Positions 11,511 to 23,204 of a DNA stretch of 64,000 nt are shown one piece after another. Each line of letters begins with the position of its first letter. The first letter of the stretch is position 1. The position numbers and the translations under genes are program-made. Origin of the DNA: Sympetrum striolatum (taxonomy: Eukaryota; Arthropoda; Insecta; Odonata; Libellulidae); NCBI GenBank assembly GCA_947579665.1, contig OX388349.1:18508459-18572458 (forward strand), given 5' to 3'. The notes below the pieces were generated by a model. It had not been told where the DNA came from. It searched no databases and worked only from the letters and a program-made list of their open reading frames with translations.

Positions 11511-13329
11511 CTAATGATTATAGCTGTGGTACAAAAGCTTTCAAATTTCTAAGAGCGAGTCTATTTCATTTTTGCTAGGAATTCAGTAATCCAGTAAACG
11601 AGCACCCTGACTCACTCCCTGCAAAATTTGCCTTCTCCTCTGTTCTTCTCGTCGGATATATTTTGTGTTCAGTCGAAAGAAACAAGATATCGGAAGTGAG
11701 TCAAAGCGGATTTAAGTGAGGAAAACAGATTTTTCAGCACATCTTTTTCTTTTGCCATTACTTTTCATAGTGGTCATGTATTAGCAAAGGAATTCCGACG
11801 CAAATATTAAAGATGTTATAGGGGAAAACCAATAAATCCAATGTTCCCTAGAGAAACCCTGCTAGCCAGGTGCCCAAAGTTCAGTCTACGCTTGTGGTTA
11901 CCGATAAGCTGGGATCCGCCCTTGATAGTCCTTCCCATGGAAATCCAGCGGAAGAACTCCTGTAAAATGATTCTTGTTTGATATCCCTTGAAGACGATTA
12001 AAGACTGCATTGACAAACCATGATTACCGCTACGTATTCAGTCAAGATATTATTTTCTGAAACTATTCCTTTAATTATGTTATATAATTTTTAGCTTTTA
12101 ATTTCTAACGTTACGAAGAACTCGCGAGAGAAACTGAGGAAAACTTCGGAATTTTCATTTACCGATGGTTTCGGGACTATATCTTGACGAAGTCGTTGCT
12201 GTGCATAAATCTCGTTTCCACAAAACACGGAGCTGATGAAAGTTTTTTCGTCGAAATCCGTCGAAAATGTTAATTTGGTAATTAAAGATGGTTAATTCAA
12301 TTTTATCATTGTAATTAATTAGAAATTTACACCTCAAGCCCGGATGTTTTTTGATGAGATGCCTGATGAGGTTTGATCATAAATCTTCGTTATCTTTTTC
12401 AGTTTTTCTAGTTTTTGCTGAACGTACTATTATGACTATTTAATTTTGTTTATGAATGAGTTTAATTTTTTCGCCATTTCTAAGAAAAAATTCAAAGAAA
12501 ATAGTATCGTGTAAATTTCTATTGTATATTTGTTCTTTTACTTTTCGTAAATGTTTACGCTAAGATGGTCTGTTTTCATTTAAGATTAATGGGTTTACAT
12601 ATTTTGTACATTTGTGACCGAAATCAAAAATTTCAATGTATTATTTTTTTTGTTATTTAATCCTTTTTCTAGAAGAAATGCTGCCATTCCTACCAGAAAA
12701 GTTACTATTTTGATGGAGATTTACTTAATTTTGAAGCAAAAATTAGAACCTATTACTGTGAATATAATCTTTTTGATGTAATTTGATGAATTTCAACAAT
12801 AAATCTCAATTTCTTAAAACAAAAATTAATCATATTTGTCATTATTTATTTCTTTTTAAAGAGAAAACCTTGAGATTCTCATCCAAAACTTTATTATATG
12901 GATCAAAATTTCCTTAATTTCTCAACAAAAATAACAATTTTTATAGCAAAATTTTATCATTTTTGTTGATAAATATTCATTTTCTGTCAATTAAAACATG
13001 GTTGAAATGTGACAAATCTTCTGTGAATATAAGTTCTTACAAAATAGAACAAAATAGCAAATAAGGAATGCCAAAATTTGATTCGTACACTCAGTTTCCG
13101 AGGAGAAATCCTCTGCAATCTTAAGGAGAGAACTGCGTGGTCTTTGTACATGGAAAATTAAAGAACCTGAATGGCTTTTTTCAGAAAGTCTTAACTCTAT
13201 CAATGAAAAATTCTCTCTTCCTCCTATGCAAATAAATGTCGTACACAAGCAACATTACATCCTGAATACCATTGTTCCACTAAACCAAGTAAAATTTGTC
13301 TTTAAATTCTCTGACGATCCGTCTCTTGG
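11511..13329. other. No gene recognised
   Basis: AT-rich intergenic sequence with long T and A runs. The ORFs on either strand (for example 11816-12016 and 12991-13248 minus) have no recognisable motif and read as chance. Confidence 0.5.
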
Positions 13330-13600
13330 TTCTCCTACCTTCACAACCGATCACAGAAAGTAATTTCTGATGAATCACTGTCCGAATGGATTAAAATTGA
13401 TTGAGGACTTCCTCAAGGATCAATCTATGGTCCCTTACTCTTCTCTATTTATATTAACGATTGTGTAAAGGTAGTTAAATACTCTAGGTATCACTTATAT
13501 GCAGATGATCTTCAGATTTACATAGACTCATGTCCTTTAGAACTTACTCAATCGATCCACTAATTACAATCTCGTATCAAATTACAGCACCTGTTAAACA
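13330..13600 (+). pseudogene. Non-LTR reverse transcriptase relic
   Basis: In the plus frame the sequence gives SYLHNRSQKVISDESLSEW, then GLPQGSIYGPLLFSIYINDC and HLYADDLQIYIDS, which are reverse transcriptase motifs with the YADD catalytic box of CR1/Jockey-like LINEs. One stop (TGA) sits just before GLPQGS and another after ELTQSIH. No Met-started ORF covers it. Both ends are truncated, and a poly(T) run at about 13611 follows. Confidence 0.75.
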
Positions 13601-13759
13601 CTGCGGTGAGGTTTTTTTTTCAAATTAAAAAAAGTACGATAATATTATACGCGTATGCTCTAGGCTGTGAATTTGTATCCTATCTATCTATATGAATGAA
13701 TCCGGTGAAGCATCTATATACAATAGATATCCGGAGAAGCGTCTATATATAATAGATCT

Positions 13760-14080
13760 GCGGTGTAAAAGACATTTGTGAGCACTACTACTCGAATGTT
13801 ACGCCTAGATCTTTGATTTCATGAATTTGTTAAATCATCTAGCTTTCCATTCTGTATGCGAAATTTATATTTTCATCCTTTCGAGAATAAGTTACGTGAT
13901 AACATTTTTCACAATTGAAATAGAGTTCATTGTTGTGAGACCATTTGATCAAATTATTCACGTCTTCTTGAAGTTTGAAACAGTCATTCAGAGTTATTAT
14001 TCTTCTAAAAATCTTCACATCATCTGCGTATAGTAGACACTGAGAGTTTCTTATGACAGTTGATAAATTATCAATAAAAA
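13760..14080 (-). pseudogene. Non-LTR reverse transcriptase relic
   Basis: The minus strand reads FIDNLSTVIRNSQCLLYADD, VKIFRRIITLNDCFKLQEDV, NNLIKWSHNNELYFNCEKC and then IKDLGVTF. These are the YADD box, the following helix, the 'W..N.L..N..KC' thumb segment and the 'DLGV' motif of LINE reverse transcriptases. The frame is open for about 80 residues, then broken. It is a different copy from the plus-strand relic at 13330-13600. Confidence 0.75.
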
Positions 14081-14329
14081 TGGTTAAATTAAATTAAATT
14101 AATTAAATGGTTAAAATTATGGTTGTTTCGTAATTATAAATCGATTTGAATAAAGGCCAAGCGATTAAAATTAAGGAATTCTATCATTATAGCTGAATTA
14201 CATCTCATATATTACCTCCAGATGTTTTTTTGATTCTCGCGTTGCATTAAACTCGAAATTTCTAATTTAAATCAACCAATCTTTTTAAACCTTCAGTAGT
14301 CGTGCTGGCAAAAGTGAGCCAGTGTTTGC

Positions 14330-14560
14330 ATTTCCATTTGTAACTCTTTTATCTTTGCTTGTGATCATCCTGAAAGTCAAGTCAAAGTCACTCAAGTCTT
14401 GTTTTATATGTACCACCCGAGTTTTGTAGGGTAATGCTTTCCATTCCCTTACGACTCTATTGATAAAAGAATATTTTGCCTAATTGGTTTTCTGTTCACA
14501 CTCCTTAATTTTTAATCTGAGATAGCTCCTCTATAGTTTGGAGAATGGAACCTCCCTCGT
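14330..14560 (-). pseudogene. LINE ORF2 C-terminal relic
   Basis: The minus strand contains FINRVVREWKALPYKTRVVH followed by IKQDLSDFDLTF, which matches the conserved 'F..RVV..WN.LP..VV' C-terminus of Jockey/CR1-type ORF2. One stop interrupts the stretch just upstream. It lies upstream, in transcript sense, of the relic at 13760-14080, so the two are separate copies in the same orientation. Confidence 0.65.
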
Positions 14561-15089
14561 AATTCGTCCCAGCCATCTTTAGAATTCCATTAAATACTGC
14601 TGAAAACCTAGATATCTTCTTAGGTCAATTGAATTAATTAGTGGTTGTCTGAGGAAATGGGTGGGGCTAATATAAAGAAGAGAGGGAATACTACAGAAAT
14701 AAATTGTGAGCAGATTATAAGGGAAAACTCTTGCGGGGGAGAGTAATTTACGAAGAAATGGCATTAAAAGGGAATACTGTGGCAGATAAATGTATCGAAA
14801 GTTACTTAAGACTTATGTATGTGTTAATTAATGATGTACTTATACCTTTGACCGGATCAATAAGGAAATGTTTAAATTGTTCTGAATGGCTTGTTCCGTG
14901 GAATTTTCCAGTTCACATCGTAGAGATAAATGTTATTTTTGAGGTCGTCACGAGCTCTTATCGTTTTTACCCCTGATTTCATAATAAATACTTGTAATTA
15001 AGATTAGTTAAAAATTTATCATATCTACTATGGAATAAAAATTATGAGAGCATTAACGAGTTAGGGTTTAAACCTCATCGCATGCAGGG
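14561..15089. other. No gene recognised
   Basis: AT-rich sequence. The ORFs at 14579-14764 (minus) and 14731-14976 (plus) show no motif. Part of it may be extended decayed LINE sequence. Confidence 0.4.
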
Positions 15090-15185
15090 GTGAATCTAGG
15101 AAATTTCTCAAGAGAAAACAGATGTGTAAAAGTCTGACAAGACTGGGTTTGTACCCTGACAAGACTGAGTTTGTACCCCGGTCAT
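15090..15185. repeat. Diverged arm of the tRNA-like inverted-repeat family
   Basis: AGGAAATTTCTCAAGAGAAA, then AAAAGTCTGACAAGACTGG and GTTTGTACC parallel the left arm of the element at 32406-32572 (AGGAAATTCCCAAGGAAAAA, then AAAGTCTGACAGGGCCGGG). A 22-bp segment is duplicated internally (TGACAAGACTGGGTTTGTAC and TGACAAGACTGAGTTTGTAC). The tRNA-like core and right arm are missing. Confidence 0.55.
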
Positions 15186-16737
15186 GTATGATTTTCTACA
15201 TATCAATGTTTTTGGGATCCATGAGTATCATCTGTATCTGTATCATCGTGTATGGGAATTTCCAAAACAGGAGGGACAATCTATGCATGTAAAACAGAAA
15301 TTGTTTGTTTTTGTGGGTCTGTACGTGTGTTTGTCTTGGATTGGAGTCCACACCATTTGCTCGATTTACGTCCAACTTTGCATAAGTGTTGGATATGATT
15401 AAGAAGGAAGTAATGCTGCATTTTTATTCGATAATTTAGCCGGGTCCAAGCAGAAATCGCTCAGATAATTTTCCATGAGGAATAAACGTAAACTTTACTT
15501 TTCACCGGTTGCAGGCTTTATTTCTTTGGAAGAATTAAATTAGAAGGAATAGTTGTGCAGAGTTGAGACAAGCACCAAAAAATCGGAAATTGAATAAAAA
15601 TTCTTATTTTGGTCGTGGAATATTGTGTTTTAATTGAAATTTTGAGTTTTTACAAAATACGAAAAATTTCCTGACGACCTGACGACCAATGCGATTGTTA
15701 TATCCGAGCACATGAATTTTTCTGTATGTATTATACAGGGTGTCCCAAAAGTCATGGACCAAACGGAACACAGAGGTAGAGCATCACCTGGGCTACAGCT
15801 TTTTATGTATATTTTGACTATTATTCTATTATATCTATATTAGAATCTATTATTAGTTTAGAGTATTGCATTTGTCAATAGTTGAAGTTAAACACCATAA
15901 TTATCCTTAACATTAACATCCTTCAGATCAATTCAGTGAATTAATAAATATTTACTTAAAATCTATGGGAATGTTGGCATATAAGGTGAGAAATTTTTAG
16001 TCTAAATATATGGATGTTGTCTGACTGATTTTATTTTGTATTCTGTTCCCTTTTGAGGTGAAAATGTTTGTTTAGACTGATGGATTTACTTATAATTTTT
16101 GCAGTTGTTTATTTCCCTGATTTGAATTGGGAATATTTGCTGTTTAATTTTTTAAATATCTGTGTCTATCCAGTGATGGTTGATTGTTTTTTCTAACCTG
16201 ATGCAGATTATAGGCATGTGATAACTATACATGGTCGAGATAGATTGTTGAATACAGTGAGAAGTGTAATTAAAAGAACTTTATTCCTCTAGCTGTACTA
16301 AAAACTTGTAGTAAAAAGAAGTCTCTAAAATATTCGTTATTCATGGTGAATATACATTTTTCTTCTTTCATCAGTGAATGGGGAATAGGTTGTACTTTCA
16401 ATTTAACTAATCGTTTTACTTCTCTTAGACTTGTTCAGATTTCATTCGTATTTAACTATAGAAAACATTTTTCATTGTCATTTGCAGTTGTAAAGGAATG
16501 TATCTATGTATGTATGTCTATGTTTTAAAAGAATTAACATCAATAAAATTTTGTATTTACTGCATATTTCCTGGGGTTTTCTTCGTCTTTTATTTTTCTT
16601 TCAGTAACCACCAAATGAAGGCGAACTCGATGTAACTATTAATTTTCTGTGCGATTTAATTCATTGCCGTGCCTATTTAATTGTGATAATGACTTGAAAA
16701 TGTAATGTTTCCGTTTTTTTATAGAAAGTACATAATA
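15186..16737. other. No gene recognised
   Basis: AT-rich. ACAGGGTGTCCCAAAAGTC at about 15735 resembles a terminal sequence of a widespread arthropod repeat, but no inverted partner is visible nearby. A TATG-rich microsatellite lies at about 16500-16520. Several short ORFs have no recognisable domain. Confidence 0.45.
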
Positions 16738-16773
16738 CGCGGTAAATTTCTCTTATAGAAATTATTATAATTA

Positions 16774-16824
16774 ATTCGCGTATTAGGTAAATTTCTCTTA
16801 TAGAAATTTACCTAATACGCGAAT
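16774..16824. repeat. Perfect palindrome, 23-bp arms
   Basis: The left arm starts ATTCGCGTATTAGGTAAATT (16774-16796), the loop is CTTAT, and the right arm is its exact reverse complement (16802-16824). A partial copy (ACGCGGTAAATTTCTCTTAT) precedes it at 16738. It lies 70 bp outside the Harbinger element. Confidence 0.95.
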
Positions 16825-17008
16825 ATTAATTTACTTTCAAAATAAAAAACATTTCAACGTAAACCGACTGTAAGAAGCAGTATCGTCCATCTTCAGGTGC
16901 GTCCACACTATGCCGATCGGCATTTCCACGCGGCAAAGCCGATCGGCCTCATATAATCGGCACGCGTCCACACTACACATTCAGTGTGGACGCAACAACG
17001 CGCGCGAG

Positions 17009-19475
17009 ATGATTGAAAGTGACGAAGACGATGCAATTCTGGTGGCTGCAGCTGCTGTTATAATTGATTCTTGTGTACCTGCACGTAAGAAGAAGAGGTT
17101 TTGGGTCCGTCCCAGTCTCAAGAGTCGCAACAGATACAGCGCGAGTGATTTAATGAAAGACTTGATTTCGGACGATGTAGATGACTTGAGCTTAGAATAC
17201 CGATTCGATAAGGGTTTCAGAAATTTCTTTCGTATGACGAGCAGTGATTTTGAAACATTTTTGAATTTGAATATCCCGGCTATTACTAGAAGGGATACCT
17301 CATTCAGACCTGCTATTCCAGCCAGTGAACATCTTGCAGTGACGTTGCGTTTCCTCACCACTGAAGAATCCTATCATTCTCTCATTATGTACACCTTTAA
17401 GTTATCAAAAAAGAAAACATTTCAAGCTGTGTGCCAGAAGTCGGTGAAGCTCTCGTGCAAATTCTTCAAGGTCATGTCAAGGTATAAAATAAATATTATT
17501 TAACTTTAAAATTTGTAGTAAATTTTTATGGCACAAAGAATGTTCAAAATTTCCAAAATAAATCTACCTTAATATAATCGTTGTATAGCATTTACATAAT
17601 CGTCAATACAATAATCATAATTACTATTGTGTTAGTCAACACATAAACAATTTAATAATTACATTATAATGAACATAAAATGTTGTGCTTGCACTCATCA
17701 TTTTCATCACATTGGACGGAATTATTGCAGTCCAAGGAGACATCAGGAGACTCATAATGAGCACTAGGGAGTGGTAAATCCAGATGCGGTTATAGGAGAA
17801 CCTGAAGTAAAAGAGGGGGACACTAAAAGTGGGCACAGGCACCGGAAAATAGGGATACATGGCAGATGGATTGTCAAATTTGCCTTTATTTTTGCTTCAA
17901 ATAGCACCTTATTTATAATGTTTTGAACCGTGAATTTAGCGTAAGGAGAAGTAATTTTGCGCAGTTTTATTACCACTTGCTCTCCGAATAGAGAATACTC
18001 ATCCTTTTCTACACGTCTAGCGTTGATACTGCGAATTAGATCAAGTGCTTCGTTAACCACAGGCGCATTAACATACGCACTTCTAGGTTTTAAAACGTAT
18101 GAATTCTTTTTGGGAGACTTGATGATTTTTCGCTGTGGTTCATCAAGTTCTCCATCATCGTCAACTTCACCATCTTCTTCGTGATTCCGTTTTCCCTGAA
18201 AGGATTTTTTCAAATGGCTATGGATGGGAAACACATTGCACTGCAAGCACCAATTCACTCTGGAAGTGATTTTTTTCAACTACAGGAGCTTTTTCATTAT
18301 CGTAGTGGAGAGCGGGGGAAAGCCGTACAGCGGGGTATGACCGTACATCATGCTTTCCGGTTCTAGAGTGGGGGTCCGATCGGTTTTGCACCCTAGCAAA
18401 AGACCCCGTAAGCTCTACGGAAACATGTGGTTGCTGTATGATCCACGGTGTGGTTTATGTGAAACAAATAGTGTTTTCGCTTGATTTGTTACTATTTCTA
18501 AGCTTCAAGTAATTAGAGAAGTAGGTGGGAAGCCTTTACATATTAGCTGGCAACTATCAAACCATCTACGGTTCTTGAGCTATATTTTGGATACACTTGG
18601 TGATCCGTCTATGCCAAGTTTTTCAGGTTATGTTAATAATTTGTCACGAGGTCAAAGTCCCCCCGTAAGGGATTACCCCAACCGCTGGGGCAATTCCATA
18701 CAGTGTAACTTTTTTCTTTAATTTTTTTACAAAAAAATTAAAATAAATAATCCAGCCGTTTGGTGACGATTTGGTAGCCAATAAAACAAAGTAACATTCG
18801 ATCATGTGTCTATGCTTCTATACTGAATATTATAAGAGCTGTAATAAATCTCCCTTAAGTGTACGTCATTTCCCCGCTCTCCCCTGCTCTTTGCGGTGGT
18901 GGACGCAAATTACAATTTTATATATTATATATGCCAACGTTGGATGCCAGGGAAGAATATCTAATGCGGGCGTTTTTAACAAAACATATTTCAAGCAATG
19001 TCTTGAAGAAAATACTTAGCATCTATCTTCACCTCGTCCTCTACCGGGGCAAAGCGATCCAGTACCATTTGTTTTTGTTGCTGATGATGCCTTCCCTCTA
19101 TCAATGAAAATTATGAAACCCTTCCCAGGACACCAAGAAAAAGGTTCTGCATGTAGAATTTTCAACTATCGACTGAGCAGAAGCAGTAGAAATTCATAAA
19201 ATGCTTTTAGAATACTTTCTGCTGTTTTTCGTATGCTACGTAAGCCGATGCTTTTGCAACCAACAACTGCACAGCTAGTAGTTCTGTCTTTAGTTCACCT
19301 ACACAATTTCTTGCGGAAAAACACATTTATCTACAATCCTCCCGGAATGGTTGATATAGAATGTTCAGACACAGGAGAAATCAATCCACGGTTTTGGAGA
19401 TCAAATACTTCAGATACTCAAGCAAAGAATTTCAACCGAGCGGCTAGAAAGAGTCGACTGCCGCTCAAAATGTGA
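17009..19475 (+). pseudogene. HARBI1-like nuclease (PIF/Harbinger transposase), broken
   Basis: DDE nuclease of a PIF/Harbinger element. I prefer the Met at 17009 (MIESDEDDAILVAAAAVIID) because it gives a typical HARBI1 N-terminus; the Met at 16910 lies inside the terminal repeat. Exon 1 holds FRNFFRMTSSDFETFLNL and ERLAV-like HLAVTLRFLTTEESYHSL; a one-base frameshift sits near 17432 and the exon ends at about 17480 (AAG before GTATAA). The next part, from about 18200, has MAMDGKHIALQAPIHSGS with the first catalytic Asp, and is cut by an insertion (18304-18880). It resumes with VVDANYNFIY (second Asp) and NVGCQGRISNAGVFN, with a small duplication frameshift, then VADDAFPLSMKIMKPFPG and QLVVLSLVHLHNFLRKN. 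At 19197 a TAA occupies the place of the catalytic Glu codon (before NAF). It cannot encode a working transposase. Confidence 0.85.
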
Positions 19476-19944
19476 GGAACAAATTTGTAGAGTCTTTCAG
19501 TTCATCGCAAGGGCAATTGAATTTTCAGAATTGACAAGTAAATCATGTTACATCTCATTGTACATACAGCAAAATTGAAAGAATAAGGTCCCTGTCTCCG
19601 CAGAATCTTACCTCAGTGTCCACTATCGGTGTATGTTTATTCTTGTTCTTGAGAAAGACCATACTCTCGTACGCAAACCATTTACTTTTGTAGATTTCTT
19701 CGTTCGAGGCCCCACTTTTACGAGAATTCTTTTCTTTCTTCACCTCCCGCGAAAAATGGCTTAACAGATACCGAATTTTTTCGTTTATCTCCTCCTTGTC
19801 AACACAGAATGAAATGCTGATCTCCTGCAAAGTATCATGCCGTTTATTCCGATTTTTATAATCTGTCAGCCGACTATTCCATAGAACTGGAAGCTCTCGG
19901 TACATATCCAGAAGTTTCAGAGTATCCGAATCAGTCCATTCTAT
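17764..19944 (-). pseudogene. MADF-domain protein of the Harbinger element (second gene), two exons
   Basis: This is the companion DNA-binding protein that Harbinger elements use with the nuclease. Exon 1 (about 19944-19612) encodes a MADF domain: WTDSDTLKLLDMYRELPVLW, DYKNRNKRHDTLQEIS, IRYLLSHFSREVKKEK and YKSKWFAYESMVFL. It ends with GAG before GTAAGA (donor at 19611). Exon 2 (18195-17764) starts after TTTCAG and encodes KRNHEEDGEVDDDGELDEPQ, a serine/lysine linker and a C-terminal segment (YSLFGEQVVIKLRKI) like the BESS-type tail. The 1.4-kb intron contains the main part of the nuclease gene on the other strand. No start codon is visible in the MADF frame upstream of WTDSD, so the 5' end is lost or in a further exon; no internal stop was seen in the two exons. 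Confidence 0.75.
18304..18880. mobile_element. Short inverted-repeat insertion inside the Harbinger nuclease
   Basis: GGAGAGCGGGGGAAA at 18304 and its near-exact inverted counterpart TTTCCCCGCTCTCC at about 18867 bracket a 0.58-kb stretch that interrupts the nuclease between the SGS motif and VVDANY. A second inverted pair lies inside it (GTACAGCGGGGT and ACCCCAACCGCTGGGG). No coding capacity is seen. The superfamily and target duplication are not determined. Confidence 0.6.
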
Positions 19945-20454
19945 TTCAACGGAATATAAAAATTACAAGAGAACTAAGTTATATGAACAAAATATATAGA
20001 GGTAGGTAGATGGTGGCTTCGATTCTTGAGCGGAACAACTAATGCCGACGGGGTTTGCCAACTAAAGCGTCTCCACTACGAGCAGGCCGATCGGCTTCCT
20101 TTGATCTTTACCGACACTGCTCGGGAAAGGATCGGCATGACGATCGGCATGATGCCGAAGCCGACAGTTGCGTCTTCATTGGCTCGGCCTTGCCGATCGT
20201 CATTGCCGATCGGCATAGTGTGGACGCACCTTTACGTAGGAGGAGGATGAACCTTCGTAGCTGCTCGTAGTTTTGTCACCCATTGCCAATGGCGCAGCGA
20301 CGAAAGAGTGTACTTCTTTGTCAATAGGTGGCGTTACTGTCGCCTCAACGGCGCCGGGTTTAATTCTATTTAATTTTTCTCTTATTCTCATTTTTTTTTG
20401 TTTTTAGTAGCTATATTTTGATAGCATTTACCTTATGCATGTGCGGATACCAAG

Positions 20455-20597
20455 GGAAACTACATTAGGAGCTTAATTGCAACTTGAAGTCTCCTTTGCA
20501 TAGCAGTGAGTTTTCAAGAATGTAAGTCTGCATCTTGGTGACATTCACTGCTGTGTAAGGGAGACTACAAACAGCAAACAAGCTCCTAACATAGCTT
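20455..20597. repeat. Fold-back repeat
   Basis: CTACATTAGGAGCTT (20459) pairs with AAGCTCCTAACATAG (20580), and AAGTCTCCTTTGCATAGCAG (20487) pairs with its near inverse CACTGCTGTGTAAGGGAGAC (20545). Together they give an imperfect hairpin of about 140 bp. It is possibly a small MITE; no target duplication was identified. Confidence 0.7.
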
Positions 20598-21254
20598 CAC
20601 TTTGTAGCCAGCACAGCTATTAATGAACACTGCAAAAGTATAAAGTACGTCTTAGTTACTCAGTAGATTGAGAAAAGATGGCAGGAAAGCAGGAAGGATG
20701 AAATTGCACAGTAAAAAAGTTACAAGTACAGTTTACCAATTTATTTACATTGAATGGCATACATAGTGTGAAATACAGTAGAAAGATAAATGACTTGTAT
20801 AGGTTTTCTTGCAATGACACAAAATTTCTTTATCTCAATTAAAAAATGTTAGTGATAGCATTTTCTGGTATTCTCGAATTCCTGGCACTGAAGTGCAGTA
20901 ACTGAAACAAATAAAAAGATATCAAGCAGTTAAGTCAATTATTCATAAAAATCCTTCAAAATGGCTGATTATTCCACTACCACCCAGGAGGTTATCAGTA
21001 AGGTAGCATTTCTCTTTTTCCATAGGTTAATTGTACCTATGTGGTAAAGAGATCCCGAAGAGGTCTATGAGAAACCAATTATCACCAATCTGTAATAGAT
21101 AAACAGTCAATGTACAAGGAATATAAGATGAATTCAAAATATAACACATTCCATTAACAATAGAAATTACCTTTTGAATTTTGCTGGTGACTCCAAGAGT
21201 GATACTAGCAGAAACCCATTCAAAAGAGTTTACCTTAGTCTTCCTTAAACCTTA
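20598..21254. other. No gene recognised
   Basis: AT-rich. The last about 100 bp lead into the Penelope reverse transcriptase and could be decayed N-terminal coding sequence. Confidence 0.4.
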
Positions 21255-22299
21255 AACTTCTAGCACCGCATATAGGCAAGTCACCACATCATGTGATGAA
21301 CTCCAGGGATTTTGTTGAAAAGATACGACCATACCGCCTGAGCCCCAACGACCTCCTAGTGAGTTTCGATGTGGTCTCACTCTTCACCAGAGTTCCGGTT
21401 GATGACACCCTCCAGCTCCTAACCCCATGGTTTGACCACGGCACGCTGAACCTCTTCCATCTCACATTGAAGTCAACCTACTTCCTGTACCAAGGGAAGT
21501 ATTTCGAACAACGCGATGGTGTTCCAATGGGCTCACCCATCTCTCCGGCAGTGGCTGACCTCTTCATGGAGGACTTCGAACGGAAGGCACTTCGATCAGC
21601 ACCACTGAAGCCCAAGTTTTACCTCAGATATGTGGATGACACATTTATAATTTGGCCCCATGGTGTTGAATCATTAAATGACTTCCTAGAACATTTAAAC
21701 AGCCAGCACCCCAACATAAGGTTCACCATGGAAGTAGAAAAAGATAACTCCCTACCATTCTTGGACGTTCTAGTCACCAAGAAAACGGACGGTTCCCTTG
21801 GCCATTCGGTTTACAGAAAACCAACTAACACTGACCGTTATCTGAACGGAGCTAGCAATCACCATCCGGCTCAGAAAAGGGGAGTCATAAGTACTCTAGC
21901 TCATAGAGCGGTCTCCGTTTCAGACCAAGATAACCTGGAGAAGGAATTCCAACATCTGAGGACCACACTGACGCAGAATGGTCACCGGCTACGAGACATT
22001 AACGAGGCTATTCGAAAGACAACCCACCAAACAAAAAACTTAGTTGAAAAAGAAAAACCAGCTGCAACAGCCTGCCTTCCCCTTGTTAGGGGTGTTTCAG
22101 GAAAAATAAGCAGAATCCTAGCAAAACACAATGTTCGGACAGTCCACATCCCCAATACCAAAGTGGGGTCCGTGCTCTCAAAAGCGAAGGATAACCTCGG
22201 CCTCAGATCTTCGGGAGTCTACAGAGTGCCCTGTGAATGCGGACTCAGTTACATCGGGGAGACTGGCAGAACAATAGACCTCTGGACTCACTTTTAATT

Positions 22300-22859
22300 A
22301 GCCTTCAAACATATTCTAAAATATCAAAAAGGGGAAATACATACGTAAAACGTATATTTCAGGTAATAATTTGCCATGTATTTTTTTATAATCGCAAGAA
22401 AAGGAAGCAATTTTGCTCAGCAGACACCCCCACCTCAATACGTATTTCCATTGGCTGACGTAAATGTGACGTCAGCTACCACATCCGCGCGGCCCTTTAG
22501 TACCTTTAGCGGTACGGTCCATTCGTTATTTTATGTTTGTGTTTAACTACTATGGACATCATTAATTAAGCATACAAAAAAAGGAAGAATTATATTTATT
22601 GTATGAATCTTAGGCATTATAAATATTTATCAATTTATAAATAGGATCTAAATAATTAAACCTACATAACGCTACGATGACATCAAATATATGGTGCGCT
22701 TCAAAGAAGTGTACACGACTGAGCATTCACCTACCTCTCAAAAAACATGAATCGAACGTAATAATTTCGCATTTTAACTACGCAAGTTTAATATGTTCTT
22801 ATCGACCATTTATTAACTAAGGATGCAAAATACGTCTTTAGTTAATAAAGACGTATTCA
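22300..22859. other. No gene recognised
   Basis: AT-rich interior of the insertion. It includes a short hairpin GCTGACGT...ACGTCAGC near 22444 and a GCGCGGCCC stretch. No coding motif. Confidence 0.4.
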
Positions 22860-22939
22860 GCTATCAACAATGCAATATATACAAAACATAAATGTTTCCG
22901 CCCTCGTGCACATAAAGCAATATCTAAGAACGAATGCTA

Positions 22940-23138
22940 AGTTGCATTTAATGGTATTTGGCGTAGTGTAGCAAATATTGTTATATTCATCGTGTTTGCT
23001 TACGTCAAAATGATCTTCACAGACGCAAACGGATGATTTTTGCGACAGAACATCCTTCCGTCGACACTTCATCATCCACACCGATTGTCTATAATAGATA
23101 CGAGTAAAATGTTGCTTGCATACTGCAAGCATATCCAT
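22940..23138 (-). pseudogene. Possible THAP zinc-finger relic
   Basis: The minus frame gives SVWMMKCRRKDVLSQKSSVC and then VCEDHFDVSKHDEYNN. A 'RRKD...SVCEDHFD' stretch resembles the second half of a THAP DNA-binding domain (C-x2-H after the W region), as in P-element-type transposases and in host THAP proteins. The first Cys pair and the AVPTF box are not recognisable. Beyond residue about 55 there is no similarity. Weak call. Confidence 0.35.
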
Positions 23139-23204
23139 AACACTAATTTCAAGTCGGCATCATATCGAGACGGTCCTTAATAGAAAAAATAATATGAAAA
23201 TATT

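Larger units (their letters stand above)
16895..20231. mobile_element. PIF/Harbinger DNA transposon, complete ends
   Basis: The left end 16895-16922 (AGGTGCGTCCACACTATGCC, then GATCGGCA) and the right end 20204-20231 are perfect 28-bp inverted repeats. The 3.3-kb interior holds the two genes known for this superfamily: a HARBI1-like nuclease (plus) and a MADF-type DNA-binding protein (minus). A second inverted block, CGTCCACACTACACATTCAG near 16968, and several CCGATCGGC motifs at both ends suggest subterminal binding sites. A clean 3-bp target duplication could not be confirmed (TTC on the left, TTA on the right). Both genes carry lesions, so the copy is dead. Confidence 0.9.

Noticed and set aside
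8866..11703. hAT terminal repeats from the inverted GTGAGTCAAA match
   Set aside because: Only ten bases, no adjoining 8-bp duplication, and no standard CAG-type end.
15735..15755. DNA transposon terminus ACAGGGTGTCCCAAAAGTC
   Set aside because: No inverted partner or target duplication was found within the neighbourhood.
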